Source: Clostridium sp. SY8519
GTDB lineage: Bacteria > Bacillota > Clostridia > Lachnospirales > Lachnospiraceae
Assembly (NCBI RefSeq): GCF_000270305.1
Contig: NC_015737.1
Coordinates: 368,501-432,500 of the forward strand
Length of the DNA stretch: 64,000 nt
Direction of reading: 5' to 3'
Position 1 is the first letter of the stretch. Every line of letters begins with the position of its first letter. The notes under the pieces were generated by a model, which was given only the letters and a program-made list of their open reading frames with translations, was not told the origin of the DNA and did not search any database. Position numbers and translations under genes: made by a program. This document shows positions 25,620-34,943 of this stretch, one piece after another.

Positions 25620-27710
25620 TTACTCGGAAAACAGCATATCGCTGTATACCGGGAACGGCCAGTATTTTTCATCGGTAATTGCTTCCAGCTGGTCCGCTGC
25701 AGTTCTCGCGCTGACCATGTCCGCGATTACAACATCTTTATAGTAGTCCATGGCTACCACATTATCTTCCGGTACTGCCTCCAGGTGGCTTTCCAGCTTC
25801 TCTGTGGCATCCAGCAGCGCGTCGGTCAGAACGGCCAGTTTCTCGCAGGTCTTTGTTTCATAGACCACCGGCACTTCCGCTGCTTTCAGATCTCCCATCC
25901 GTCTGCACAGTTCTGCGGCATAGGCGGATACTGCCGGAAGGATCTGTCTGCGGATCATATCGTCCATGGTGTGGGCTTCAATGGAAATCTGCGCGCAGTA
26001 GGTATCCACGTGGATGTTGTATCTGGCAAAGATTTCTTCTTTTGTATAGATACCGTTGCTTACATACAGATCGATGTTTTTCTGATCGATGTAATGCGGG
26101 ATTGCGTCCGCCGTTGTCTTCAGGTTGCTTAATCCCCGCTTTTCTGCTTCCTCAATCCAGGAGTCGTCATAGCCGTTGCCGTTGAAGATGATGCGCTGAT
26201 GTTTGATCAGGGTCTCACGGATCAGGGTGTGCAGTTCTTTCTGGAAGTCATCGGTTTTTTCCAGAATATTCGCGAACTCTTTCAGCTCCTGTGCCATAAT
26301 GGTGTTCAGGGCAATATTCGGTCCGGAGATGGACTGGGAAGATCCCAGCATACGGAACTCAAATTTGTTGCCGGTAAATGCCATCGGCGAGGTCCGGTTT
26401 CTGTCTGTCGTATCCTGACGGATGGCGGGCAGCATGTCAATGCCGATCTCCAGCATCTGCTTGCCGTTTTCCTTAAATTCCTTGTCGTTGATAATGGACT
26501 GGACAATTGCCTCCAGCTCGTCCCCAAGGAAAATGGAAATGATGGCCGGCGGTGCCTCCTGGGCGCCTAATCTGTGATCGTTGCCGGCGCTGGCCACTGT
26601 GTTCCGCAATGCTTCCTGATATTCATCCACACCTTTGATAAAGGCGGCCAGGAAAAGCAGGAACTGGGCATTCTGGCTGGGGGTGGAACCGGGGCTGAAC
26701 AGGTTGCGTCCGGTATCGGTTCCCAGGGACCAGTTGTCATGTTTGCCGGAACCGTTGACACCTGCAAAAGGCTTTTCATGAATCAGGCAGGCAAAGCCGT
26801 GACGGTCTGCCACCTTTTTCATCAGTTCCATGGCCAGCTGGTTCTGGTCGGCTGCCTGGTTGGCGTCACAGTAGACAGGCGCCATTTCGTGCTGGGCCGG
26901 TGCCACTTCGTTATGTTTGGTTTTGGACAGCACGCCGACTTTCCACAGCTCGTTGTCCAGATCTTTCATATATGCGGATACCCGGGGCTTCAGCTGGCCG
27001 AAGTAATGATCCTCCAGCTCCTGTCCTCTCGGCGGTTTGTTTCCGAACAGGGTTCTGCCGGTCAGCCGCAGATCCTCACGCTGATCCCTCAGTTTCTTGT
27101 CAATCAGGAAGTATTCCTGTTCGGAACCTACCTGGGCGGTGACCCGTTTTGTCTCCGTATCCCCGAAAAGCCGCAGGATTCTGACTGCCTGTCTGGATAC
27201 TTCATCCATGGACTTTAACAGCGGTGTCTTTTTATCCAGTGCCTGTCCGGAATAGGAGCAGAAAATTGTGGGAATGTATAAGGAATCGTCTTTGACAAAG
27301 GCAAAGGATGTGGGATCCCATGCCGTATAACCTCTTGCCTCAAAGGTGGCCCGCAGACCGCCGGAAGGGAACGAGGAAGCATCCGGCTCGCCTTTTACCA
27401 GCTCTTTGCCGGAGAATTCCATAACGATCTTCCCGCCTTCGGAAGGATTGATGAAGCTGTCGTGCTTCTCTGCTGTTACGCCGGTCATCGGCTGGAACCA
27501 GTGGGTAAAGTGGGTCGCGCCTTTTTCAATCGCCCACTGCTTCATCCCCTCCGCAATTTCATTTGCGGTCGCGAGATCCAGCTGCGTGCCGTCGGTGACA
27601 CATTTTTTCCAGGCCTGATACGTAGCCTTGGAAAGACGCTGTTTCATGGTTTCTTCGTTAAACACCATACTTCCGAAAAGTTCCGGTAAAGTTTCTGTAC
27701 TGCTGGTCAT
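25620..27710 (-). CDS. glnA: type III glutamine synthetase
   Basis: ATP-dependent synthesis of glutamine from glutamate and ammonia. At 696 residues it has the GSIII architecture: HWFQPMTG, FPSGGLRATFEARGYTAWD, KTKHNEVAPAQHEMAP, GVNGSGKHDNWS and PAIISIFLGDEL. GSIII is common in Bacteroides, cyanobacteria and Clostridia and is unlike the second GS in this window. ATG 27710 is preceded by AAAGGA; the open frame to 27746 is not needed. It heads the GS/GOGAT/Amt operon and has a long attenuated leader. Confidence 0.95.
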   Translation of the reverse strand: MTSSTETLPELFGSMVFNEETMKQRLSKATYQAWKKCVTDGTQLDLATANEIAEGMKQWAIEKGATHFTHWFQPMTGVTAEKHDSFINPSEGGKIVMEFSGKELVKGEPDASSFPSGGLRATFEARGYTAWDPTSFAFVKDDSLYIPTIFCSYSGQALDKKTPLLKSMDEVSRQAVRILRLFGDTETKRVTAQVGSEQEYFLIDKKLRDQREDLRLTGRTLFGNKPPRGQELEDHYFGQLKPRVSAYMKDLDNELWKVGVLSKTKHNEVAPAQHEMAPVYCDANQAADQNQLAMELMKKVADRHGFACLIHEKPFAGVNGSGKHDNWSLGTDTGRNLFSPGSTPSQNAQFLLFLAAFIKGVDEYQEALRNTVASAGNDHRLGAQEAPPAIISIFLGDELEAIVQSIINDKEFKENGKQMLEIGIDMLPAIRQDTTDRNRTSPMAFTGNKFEFRMLGSSQSISGPNIALNTIMAQELKEFANILEKTDDFQKELHTLIRETLIKHQRIIFNGNGYDDSWIEEAEKRGLSNLKTTADAIPHYIDQKNIDLYVSNGIYTKEEIFARYNIHVDTYCAQISIEAHTMDDMIRRQILPAVSAYAAELCRRMGDLKAAEVPVVYETKTCEKLAVLTDALLDATEKLESHLEAVPEDNVVAMDYYKDVVIADMVSARTAADQLEAITDEKYWPFPVYSDMLFSE

Positions 27711-27792
27711 AGTCAGTCCTTTCTCTGCCTGCGGCAGTCGAATCAATTTTTTAAGAAGCTGGAATTTTCACATTTTGCCACTGTAAAAAACA

Positions 27793-27846
27793 GAAAAAAG
27801 GCAATGGGAATCCAACGTGGATGTGGCCCCATTGCCGCTATTCGTT
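27793..27846 (-). terminator. attenuator-type terminator in the glnA leader
   Basis: Minus-strand GGCAATGGG ... CCCATTGCC stem, followed by TTTTTT. It lies 81-134 nt after the promoter and 80 nt before the glnA start. A second GGCAATGG copy (27867-27874) just upstream could pair with the same 3' arm, giving alternative folds. It is probably an antitermination switch. Confidence 0.75.
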
Positions 27847-27926
27847 TCAATTATTCCATTGCCTCCGGCAGATGCGCTGCCTGCTGTTGTGCTGCAACAC
27901 ATACCTGCTGTAAAAATTTGTCTTTG

Positions 27927-27955
27927 ATTATATGGCGTCCGTATGGAATTGTCAA
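27927..27955 (-). promoter_or_regulatory. promoter of the glnA-gltBD-amt operon
   Basis: Minus-strand TTGACA (27950-27955), 17 bp, TATAAT (27927-27932): consensus sigma-A promoter, divergent from the asnB promoter. Confidence 0.85.
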
Positions 27956-27968
27956 TAGGATTTTATGG

Positions 27969-27996
27969 TTGACTTCTGAAAAAAACTGTGTATACT
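27969..27996 (+). promoter_or_regulatory. asnB promoter
   Basis: TTGACT (27969-27974), 16 bp, TATACT (27991-27996). A start near 28003 would place the transcript end almost directly before the next hairpin. Confidence 0.6.
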
Positions 27997-28009
27997 GACT
28001 GTAAAAGCA

Positions 28010-28050
28010 AAGGCGCTTTGATCGGTATCCCGGTCAGAGCGTCTTTTTCT
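28010..28050 (+). terminator. terminator hairpin at the 5' end of the asnB transcript
   Basis: A 16-bp stem with three G-U pairs (AAGGCGCTTTGATCGG with CCGGTCAGAGCGTCTT) followed by TTTTTCTTT, about 8 nt into the transcript. A second hairpin CACTTCC/GGAAGTG (28064-28084) comes just before the ribosome site. Together they look like a control leader. Confidence 0.65.
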
Positions 28051-28104
28051 TTATTATCAAAAACACTTCCCCTTTTTGGAAGTGCTTACAGGAGGAACAA
28101 ATCT

Positions 28105-29688
28105 ATGTGTTCAATCATGGGTTACATGGGCAGCCGGATGACTGCCGAAGAATTTGCGGACGCACTGGCCGCCACCACATCCAGGGGCCCGGACGCCACC
28201 CGGATCACCGATATCCCCAACGGGTATCTCGGTTTCAACCGACTCGCTATTATGGGGCTGACTGCCTCCGGTATGCAGCCGTTTACACGAAACCGGAACG
28301 CACTGGTGTGCAACGGTGAGATCTTCGGATTCCGTCCCATCAAGGCACAGCTGGAAGCCGAGGGCTGCCGCTTTGAAAGCGACAGCGACTGCGAAATCCT
28401 CCTGCCGATGTATGAGAAACTGGGCACCGACATGTTCTCCCGTCTGGACGGGGAATTTGCCCTTATTATATATGATGCAGACAAAGACTCCCTCATCGCA
28501 GCCCGCGATCCCATGGGCATCAGACCCCTTTACTACTGTTATGACAGCGATGAAAATATTGTGTTTGCATCTGAACCAAAGAATCTTACGAAATATTTCG
28601 ACCGTATTATGCCGTTTCCACCAGGGTATTACTACGAAAACGGAGAGTTCATCTGTTATCGGGACATGTCGGAATCCAGTTTCTATTCCAAAGATTCTAT
28701 GGACGAAATCAGCCGCAACATACACGATAAGCTGATCGCCGGCGTACGCAAGCGGATGGACTCCGACACACCGGTAGGCTTTCTGCTGAGCGGAGGCCTG
28801 GATTCCTCCCTGGTCTGCGGAATTGCGGCCCGGGACAGCAGCCGGCCGATCCGCACCTTTGCCATCGGCATGGATACGGATGCCATCGACTTGAAATATG
28901 CCCGGGAAGTGGCGGAATATATTCACAGTGATCACACGGAAGTCATTATCTCCGCCCAGGATGTCATCGATGCCCTGGAGCCGGTTATCCGGATTCTCGG
29001 CACTTACGATATCACCACCATCCGTGCCTCCATCGGCATGTATCTGGTGTGTAAATACATCCATGAGCACACGGATATCCGCGTGCTGCTCACCGGCGAG
29101 ATCTCTGACGAACTCTTCGGCTACAAATATACCGATTTCGCGCCGAGTCCGGAAGCCTTCCAGGAAGAAGCCCGGAAACGGATCCACGAAATCCACATGT
29201 ACGATGTGCTTCGGGCCGACCGCTGCATCAGCAGCAACAGCCTGGAAGCCCGGGTTCCCTTCGGTGATCTGGACTTCGTTGACTACGTCATGCATATCGA
29301 TCCGGAGATCAAGATGAACCATTACGGCATCGGCAAATATCTGCTGCGCCATGCGTTTGAAAAAGACGCCCTGATCCCGGAGAATATCCTTATGCGGGAA
29401 AAAGCCGCCTTTTCCGACGCGGTAGGCCATTCCCTGCGGGATGACCTGCAGGACTATGCGGAACAGCACTACACAGACGCCGAGGCCCAAGCCCTTTACG
29501 GCAAATACAAAAACCCGTCACCCTTTACCAAAGAATCCCTGCTCTACCGGGAAATCTTTGAGAAATACTATCCGGGTGAATCCCAGATGGTGATCGACTA
29601 CTGGATGCCGAACCGGGACTGGGAAGGATGCGATGTCAACGATCCTTCTGCCCGTGTACTTTCCAACTACGGCGCTTCCGGCGAATGA
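28105..29688 (+). CDS. asnB: asparagine synthase (glutamine-hydrolysing)
   Basis: Forms asparagine from aspartate, ATP and glutamine. The 527 residues begin MCSIMGYMG: Cys2 is the glutaminase nucleophile, followed by SRGPDA, FNRLAIMG and VCNGEIF of the class II domain. The C-terminal synthetase has the PP-loop FLLSGGLDSSLV and GEISDELFGYKY. ATG 28105 with GGAGG 9 nt upstream is fixed by the need for Met-Cys; the frame open from 27988 crosses the leader hairpins. It is divergent from glnA. Confidence 0.94.
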   Translation: MCSIMGYMGSRMTAEEFADALAATTSRGPDATRITDIPNGYLGFNRLAIMGLTASGMQPFTRNRNALVCNGEIFGFRPIKAQLEAEGCRFESDSDCEILLPMYEKLGTDMFSRLDGEFALIIYDADKDSLIAARDPMGIRPLYYCYDSDENIVFASEPKNLTKYFDRIMPFPPGYYYENGEFICYRDMSESSFYSKDSMDEISRNIHDKLIAGVRKRMDSDTPVGFLLSGGLDSSLVCGIAARDSSRPIRTFAIGMDTDAIDLKYAREVAEYIHSDHTEVIISAQDVIDALEPVIRILGTYDITTIRASIGMYLVCKYIHEHTDIRVLLTGEISDELFGYKYTDFAPSPEAFQEEARKRIHEIHMYDVLRADRCISSNSLEARVPFGDLDFVDYVMHIDPEIKMNHYGIGKYLLRHAFEKDALIPENILMREKAAFSDAVGHSLRDDLQDYAEQHYTDAEAQALYGKYKNPSPFTKESLLYREIFEKYYPGESQMVIDYWMPNRDWEGCDVNDPSARVLSNYGASGE

Positions 29689-29759
29689 TGCCGTCCCTGC
29701 CGTCCGCCCGATCCTTCGCGGACTTCTGAAAAAAACACGCCGGCAATAGCCGGTTCAAT

Positions 29760-29791
29760 ACCTGCCGTCCATTCCGGACGGCAGGTTTTTT
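29760..29791 (+). terminator. asnB terminator
   Basis: ACCTGCCGTCC / GGACGGCAGGT stem with 5-nt loop and six T, between the convergent asnB and purF. Confidence 0.85.
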
Positions 29792-29806
29792 ATCTGGCTG
29801 CGGAAT

Positions 29807-31213
29807 TTATTCAAACCGGTTTTTCGATGTCTCTTCCGGCAGTTCAGTCGGATATTCTCCGGAGAAGCATGCGGTACATGTCTGGTCCGCGTATTCCCCC
29901 GCCAGCTGTCTGGCATGTTCCAGGGACAGATAGCCCAGGGAGTCCGCGCCGATAAACGCGGCGGTTTCCTCCACGGAGTAGCGGCAGGCAATCAGATTCT
30001 CCTTGGAATCAATATCTGTGCCGTAATAGCACGGATTGAGAAACGGCGGCGCGGAAATACGCATATGCACTTTTCTGGCGCCTGCGTCCCGTACCAGCTG
30101 TACCAGACGTCTGGATGTGGTGCCCCGGACAATGGAATCATCCACCAGGATCACGTCTTTGCCCCGGATGACTTCGGATATGGCGTTTAATTTCAGGCGC
30201 ACCAGTTTTTCCCGCTCTTCCTGTGTCGGCGCAATGAATGTCCTGCCGATGTATTTATTCTTCATCAGACCGATTTCATAAGGGATTCCCGATCCTCTGG
30301 AATAGCCGATGGCTGCGTCCAGGCCCGAATCCGGCACGCCGATGACCAGATCCGCCTGTACCGGATGCTCCTTGGCCAGGAATTTTCCCGCTTTTACCCG
30401 GGCTTCATGGACGGAGATCCCCTGGATCACAGAGTCCGGACGCGCAAAGTAAATATACTCAAAAATGCAGAAGGAAGGTTTTTTCTTTCCGCAGTGGGTG
30501 CGGATGGAACGGAGACCGTTACCGTCTGCCACAACAATTTCACCCGGATCCAGCTCCCGTTCGAATCTGGCGCCTACCGCATCCAGCGCGCAGGTCTCCG
30601 AAGCAAATACATATGCGCCTTCCGGTGTCCTTCCGTAACACAGCGGGCGGAATCCCCGGGGATCCCTTGCGGCAATCAGCTTGGCCGGAGACATCAGAAG
30701 CAGCGAGTATGCGCCGTCGATGGTATACATGGCGCGTTCCAGCGCCTCTTCGATGGAGCCGCAGTTCAGTCTTTCTCTGGTCACAATGTATGAGATTACC
30801 TCAGTATCGCTGGTGGTGTGAAAGATGCAGCCTTTCATCTCCAGTTCTCTGCGCAGCACATCTGAATTCACCAGATTGCCGTTATGGACCAGGGCAAGCT
30901 GTCCTTTGATATGTTTGATGACCATTGGCTGGGCATTGCTTCTGGTTACTGTGCCGCTGGTAGAATAGCGGACATGCCCTACTGCCATATTGCCCGCTCC
31001 AAGGGCATCAATCTCCGCCTTGCTGAATACTTCCTGCACCAGGCCGAGATCCTTGTGTACATAGATCAGGCGGTCTCTGTTCACTGCGATGCCGGCAGAT
31101 TCCTGCCCTCTGTGCTGCAGCGCGGTCAGTCCGTAGTACACCTGCTGAGCCAATGCTCCGTCGGTCTCCTGACGGATGCCGAAGATTCCGCACTCTTCAT
31201 GTATTTCCTGCAT
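29807..31213 (-). CDS. purF: amidophosphoribosyltransferase
   Basis: First committed step of purine synthesis: PRPP plus glutamine to phosphoribosylamine. The 468 residues have a 7-residue propeptide before the nucleophile Cys (MQEIHEECGIFG), then ALQHRGQESAGI, GHVRYSTSG, and the PRPP loop DVILVDDSIVRGTTS. The late cysteines (ACRYS, CTACFSGEYP) fit the B. subtilis-type [4Fe-4S] enzyme. ATG 31213 is preceded by AAGGAGG. It stands alone, away from other pur genes, among glutamine-using enzymes. Confidence 0.95.
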   Translation of the reverse strand: MQEIHEECGIFGIRQETDGALAQQVYYGLTALQHRGQESAGIAVNRDRLIYVHKDLGLVQEVFSKAEIDALGAGNMAVGHVRYSTSGTVTRSNAQPMVIKHIKGQLALVHNGNLVNSDVLRRELEMKGCIFHTTSDTEVISYIVTRERLNCGSIEEALERAMYTIDGAYSLLLMSPAKLIAARDPRGFRPLCYGRTPEGAYVFASETCALDAVGARFERELDPGEIVVADGNGLRSIRTHCGKKKPSFCIFEYIYFARPDSVIQGISVHEARVKAGKFLAKEHPVQADLVIGVPDSGLDAAIGYSRGSGIPYEIGLMKNKYIGRTFIAPTQEEREKLVRLKLNAISEVIRGKDVILVDDSIVRGTTSRRLVQLVRDAGARKVHMRISAPPFLNPCYYGTDIDSKENLIACRYSVEETAAFIGADSLGYLSLEHARQLAGEYADQTCTACFSGEYPTELPEETSKNRFE

Positions 31214-31259
31214 GGTATCTGTTCCTCCTTCATGCACCGACTATACGGTTCCAGCAAAA

Positions 31260-31289
31260 AAGTTACTCCAGTTTCCTCAGATATGTCAA
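31260..31289 (-). promoter_or_regulatory. purF promoter
   Basis: Minus-strand TTGACA (31284-31289), 18 bp, TAACTT (31260-31265), divergent from the GS promoter 29 bp away. Confidence 0.65.
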
Positions 31290-31317
31290 GGGCTTTTCCC
31301 TGTTTATCGGAAAATTC

Positions 31318-31346
31318 TTGACACGCAATTTCCCGCAACGTATAAT
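31318..31346 (+). promoter_or_regulatory. promoter of the second glutamine synthetase/ANTAR unit
   Basis: TTGACA (31318-31323), 17 bp, TATAAT (31341-31346). Confidence 0.85.
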
Positions 31347-31368
31347 TTGACTGTATTTTGAACTGATT

Positions 31369-31429
31369 GAGGCAAAGACGTCCGCAGATACCCACTGAAG
31401 CATCGGCCGGATTTTCTTGCCTCTTTTTT
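31369..31429 (+). terminator. attenuator-type terminator before the second glutamine synthetase
   Basis: GAGGCAA (31369-31375) pairs with TTGCCTC (31417-31423), followed by TTTTTT; the 41-nt interior can form further helices. It lies about 17 nt into the transcript and 35 nt before the GS start. Confidence 0.75.
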
Positions 31430-31463
31430 GTTTCTGCTGCGCAGGCGGATATGGAGGATTCAT

Positions 31464-32678
31464 ATGAAAGCATACAGAGAAATTATAGATTTTATCGAAG
31501 AGGAAAATGTCCAGTTTATCCGGCTGGCCTTCTTCGACGTGTTCGGCAAGCAGAAAAACATTGCCATCATGCCCGGTGAGCTGCACCGCGCCTTCACGGA
31601 AGGCATCTCCTTCTATGGCGGGGCGATTGCCGGTTTCGGCACGGCAGCCCGCTCGGATCTCTTTCTTCATCCGGACCCCACTACCTTTTCCCTGGTGCCC
31701 TGGCGGCCCATCGACGGCCGTGTCGCCAAGATGTTCTGTGATATCACCTATCCGGACGGCACTCCCTTCGAACGGGACAGCCGCGCCATCCTGAAGCAGG
31801 CGGTATCCACCGCCCGGGAGAAAGGCGTGGAAGTGTATTTCGGACCGGAAGTGGAATTCTATGTCTTCAAAAAAGACGATTACGGCAATCCCACTAACAT
31901 TCCGCTGGACAACGCCAGCTACATGGATGTGGATCCGGAAGACCGGGGCGACAACATCCGCCGGGATATCTGCTTTACCCTGCAGGAAATGAACATCACC
32001 CCGGAAACCTCCCATCATGAACAGGGTCCCGGCCAGAATGAAGTGGATTTCCGCTACTCCGATGCCCTGACTTCCGCGGATAATACCGCTACCTTTAAAT
32101 GGGTCGTAAAAAGCATTGCCGAAAGCAACGGCAACTGGGTGGACTTTTCCCCAAAACCCCTTCCGGACAAACCGGGCAATGGCATGCATCTGAACATTTC
32201 CATTCTGGACAAATCCGGCAAAGACCGGACCGATTCGTTTATGGCAGGCATTCTCCACTATATTCTGGATATGACACTGTTCCTGAACCCTACCGCGGAA
32301 TCCTACAACCGCCTGGGGCACAGCATGGAAGCGCCCCAGTATGTCAGCTGGTCCGCCGAAAACCGCTCCCAGCTCATCCGCATTCCCGCATCAGATCAGA
32401 AGCGGATCGAACTGCGCTCCCCGGACCCCACCGCCAATCCCTACATTGCTTACGCCCTTCTGATTTACGCAGGACTGGAAGGACTGGAAAAAGGCCTTGT
32501 CCCCAGCGCTCCTGTCGACAGGAATCTCTATCAGGTGGATGTGGCCCTGGAAGAGGATCTGACTCCCCTTCCGTCTTCCATCAGCGAAGCCGCGAAATAC
32601 GCGAATCAGAGCGCCTTTATCCGTGAGCACATCCCGGCGTCTCTTCTGGACGCGTATCTGAAACAGGCACAGCAGTAA
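31464..32678 (+). CDS. glutamine synthetase, type I-like, short form
   Basis: A 404-residue GS-family protein (MKAYREIIDFIEEENVQFIRL, FGPEVEFYVF, HHEQGPGQNEVDFRY, GNGMHLNISI, RSQLIRIPA, ELRSPDPTANPYIAYAL). It is shorter than GSI (440-470 residues) and unlike the GSIII above. A DRNLY motif occurs near the adenylylation-site position of GSI, but the flanking sequence differs and no glnE is visible. ATG 31464 with GGAGG is chosen over an in-frame start at 31428. It is followed after 12 bp by an ANTAR regulator. True GS or a related glutamate-amine ligase cannot be decided here. Confidence 0.85.
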   Translation: MKAYREIIDFIEEENVQFIRLAFFDVFGKQKNIAIMPGELHRAFTEGISFYGGAIAGFGTAARSDLFLHPDPTTFSLVPWRPIDGRVAKMFCDITYPDGTPFERDSRAILKQAVSTAREKGVEVYFGPEVEFYVFKKDDYGNPTNIPLDNASYMDVDPEDRGDNIRRDICFTLQEMNITPETSHHEQGPGQNEVDFRYSDALTSADNTATFKWVVKSIAESNGNWVDFSPKPLPDKPGNGMHLNISILDKSGKDRTDSFMAGILHYILDMTLFLNPTAESYNRLGHSMEAPQYVSWSAENRSQLIRIPASDQKRIELRSPDPTANPYIAYALLIYAGLEGLEKGLVPSAPVDRNLYQVDVALEEDLTPLPSSISEAAKYANQSAFIREHIPASLLDAYLKQAQQ

Positions 32679-32690
32679 GAAAGGACAGGT

Positions 32691-33272
32691 ATGGCACGCA
32701 CAGAGTATTCCTGCAATGCACTGATTGTCACCAAAAGCACCAATGCATACAATTCCATTGCCACCGTGGTCAAATCCGTTTTCACGAAAACCACCCAGGC
32801 CGCTTCCATCGTGCAGGCCCGTCAACGGCTTGCCTCCGGCGATATCCGGGCACTGATCATCAACACCCCCGCAGCAGATGAATTCGGCATTGAAGCCGCC
32901 ATCGATCTGTCTTTCCGGCACACCATCGCGATTCTTCTGATTGTCAAGGCGGATATCTACGACCGGGTAAACTATCAGACCCAGGGCACCGGTATACTGG
33001 TTCTGACCCGGCCTCTGAAGGGACAGATCCTTGTGGAAGCAGCCAATATCATGAAAGCCACCCAGAGCCGGTTGGCTGTCATGGCTGCCGAAAACGCGAA
33101 ACTGCGCAAACGTCTGGACGAGCTGGGACTGATCACCCGGGCCAAATGCCTGCTGATCGAACACGAGCATCTCACCGAGGACATGGCGCATCACACGCTG
33201 GAAAAGACCGCCATGGATCAGGGACTGTCAAAGAAGGAAGTGGCGGTTCAGATTATCCGCAGATATGAATAA
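32691..33272 (+). CDS. ANTAR-domain antitermination regulator with degenerate receiver
   Basis: A 193-residue protein: an N-terminal receiver-like domain (1-115), a short coiled coil near 120-140 (AENAKLRKRLDEL) and a C-terminal ANTAR three-helix domain (ITRAKCLLIEHEHLTEDMAHHTLEKTAMDQGLS). ANTAR proteins bind RNA hairpins and prevent intrinsic termination. In the receiver, the beta-3 segment reads ALIINTPAADE: the phospho-acceptor Asp appears replaced by Asn, so it probably responds to a ligand or partner. Clostridial glnA-nitR pairs have the same order. Its likely targets are the attenuated leaders in this island. Confidence 0.88.
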   Translation: MARTEYSCNALIVTKSTNAYNSIATVVKSVFTKTTQAASIVQARQRLASGDIRALIINTPAADEFGIEAAIDLSFRHTIAILLIVKADIYDRVNYQTQGTGILVLTRPLKGQILVEAANIMKATQSRLAVMAAENAKLRKRLDELGLITRAKCLLIEHEHLTEDMAHHTLEKTAMDQGLSKKEVAVQIIRRYE

Positions 33273-33382
33273 TACGGCGGAATACCGATCCCTCCAACGG
33301 AGGAACACAGCTTACCTGCTGTAAAGATTCTGTAAACTGTTTCGAAACAAAACATGAAACTTATCAGGGTCCGCAGAAAGCA

Positions 33383-33412
33383 TTAGAACATTGGACCGGA
33401 TTGTACTATAAT
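33383..33412 (+). promoter_or_regulatory. probable promoter of the radical SAM gene
   Basis: TTAGAA (33383-33388), 18 bp, TATAAT (33407-33412); strong -10, weak -35. Confidence 0.45.
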
Positions 33413-33461
33413 AATCTTATCTTGTGAACGGCATAAAACACAGCAAGGAGAACTTATACAC

Positions 33462-34943
33462 ATGAAGATATTACTGGTTTATCCTGAGTATCCGGTTACA
33501 TTCTGGAGCTTTAAATACGCACTGAACTTTATCCACAAAAAATCAAACCTCCCGCCCCTGGGCATCCTGACCGTAGCGGCCATGCTTCCGGAGGACTGGG
33601 ATCTGGAGCTGGTGGACATGAATGTTGACCCTCTGCGGGACAGTCAGATCCGCCGGGCGGATTATGTCATGATCAGCGCGATGAATATTCAGCAGGACTC
33701 GGTCCGCACGGTGATTGACCGCTGCAAAAAGCTGAATACCAAAACAGTGGGCGGCGGCCCCCTGTTTTCCACCGAACCGGAAAAATACGATGACGTAGAT
33801 CATCTGCTTCTGTATGAAGGTGAGATCTGCGTACCGGAATTTGTGGCAGACCTGAAAAAAGGTACGCCCCGGCACATCTACCGTTTTGAAGAATATCCTT
33901 CCATTACCGAAACCCCTATCCCCCGCTGGGATCTGTTAGATAAAAAACAGTACGCCATGCTCAGCCTGCAGTACTCCCGGGGCTGCCCGTTCCACTGCGA
34001 ATTCTGCAACATCGTGTCCCTGTTCGGGCATACGCCCCGCACCAAGAGCACCGATCAGATTCTGGCCGAGCTGGACGCCATCTACGACATCGGCTGGAGA
34101 GGCGCCATCTTTTTTGTAGATGACAATTTTATCGGCAACAAGAAAAAATTAAAGACCGAAGTTCTTCCTGCCATGATCCAGTGGATGCGCCAAAGAGACT
34201 ATCCCTTTGCCTTCTTTACGGAAGTATCCATCAATCTCTCCGATGATGAGGAACTCATGAACCTTATGGCAGAAGCCGGGTTTGACAACGTCTTCATCGG
34301 CATTGAGACTGTGGACGATGACTGTCTGAATGAATGCGAGAAAGTCCAGAACCAGAAGCGTGACCTGGTGGAATGCGTCCGAACCATCCAGCAGCACGGC
34401 ATGCAGGTCCAGGGCGGATTTATCATGGGATTTGATCACGAAAAACCCACCATCTTCAAAAATATGCACCGGTTCATTCAGCGCAGCGGCATCGTGACCG
34501 CCATGGTCGGCCTCCTGACAGCGCCTCCCGGCACGAAACTCTACGACCGCATGAAAAAAGAAAACCGGCTGGTGGACGAGTTTTCCGGCATCAACACCAA
34601 AACCGACATGAATTTTATCCCAAAGATGAACATGGACACGCTGCTGCATGGCTATACCAGCATGGTGCGCTCCATCTACAAGCCGAAAAACTACTACCAC
34701 CGTGTCCGGACGTTTCTGGCCAACTACAGGCCGAAAGGACTGCACAAATCCAAACTGACCCTTACGGAATTTAACGCCTTTCTGAAGTCCTGCTTCCTTC
34801 TTGGAATTGTATCCAAAGACCGGAACGACTACTGGAGACTCCTGTTCTGGACACTGAAAAACCGCCCGGAACTCTTCGGACGGGCGGTTGCTTTCTCGAT
34901 TTACGGCTATCACTTCCGCAAGTGTCTGCCGGAACAGCTGTAA
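33462..34943 (+). CDS. B12-binding-type radical SAM protein (DUF4070-like)
   Basis: A 493-residue protein: an N-terminal Rossmann-like cobalamin-binding-type domain (MKILLVYPEYPVTFWS, AMNIQQDSVRTVI, GGGPLFS) without the DxHxxG motif, a central radical SAM barrel with C175, C179 and C182 (SRGCPFHCEFCNI), and a C-terminal helical extension resembling DUF4070 (KPKNYYHRVRTFL). Relatives act as methylases or in lipid/cofactor modification, including hopanoid methylases; no hopanoid genes are nearby. AAGGAG precedes the ATG. It is a single gene ending in a repeat-built terminator. Substrate unknown. Confidence 0.85.
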   Translation: MKILLVYPEYPVTFWSFKYALNFIHKKSNLPPLGILTVAAMLPEDWDLELVDMNVDPLRDSQIRRADYVMISAMNIQQDSVRTVIDRCKKLNTKTVGGGPLFSTEPEKYDDVDHLLLYEGEICVPEFVADLKKGTPRHIYRFEEYPSITETPIPRWDLLDKKQYAMLSLQYSRGCPFHCEFCNIVSLFGHTPRTKSTDQILAELDAIYDIGWRGAIFFVDDNFIGNKKKLKTEVLPAMIQWMRQRDYPFAFFTEVSINLSDDEELMNLMAEAGFDNVFIGIETVDDDCLNECEKVQNQKRDLVECVRTIQQHGMQVQGGFIMGFDHEKPTIFKNMHRFIQRSGIVTAMVGLLTAPPGTKLYDRMKKENRLVDEFSGINTKTDMNFIPKMNMDTLLHGYTSMVRSIYKPKNYYHRVRTFLANYRPKGLHKSKLTLTEFNAFLKSCFLLGIVSKDRNDYWRLLFWTLKNRPELFGRAVAFSIYGYHFRKCLPEQL

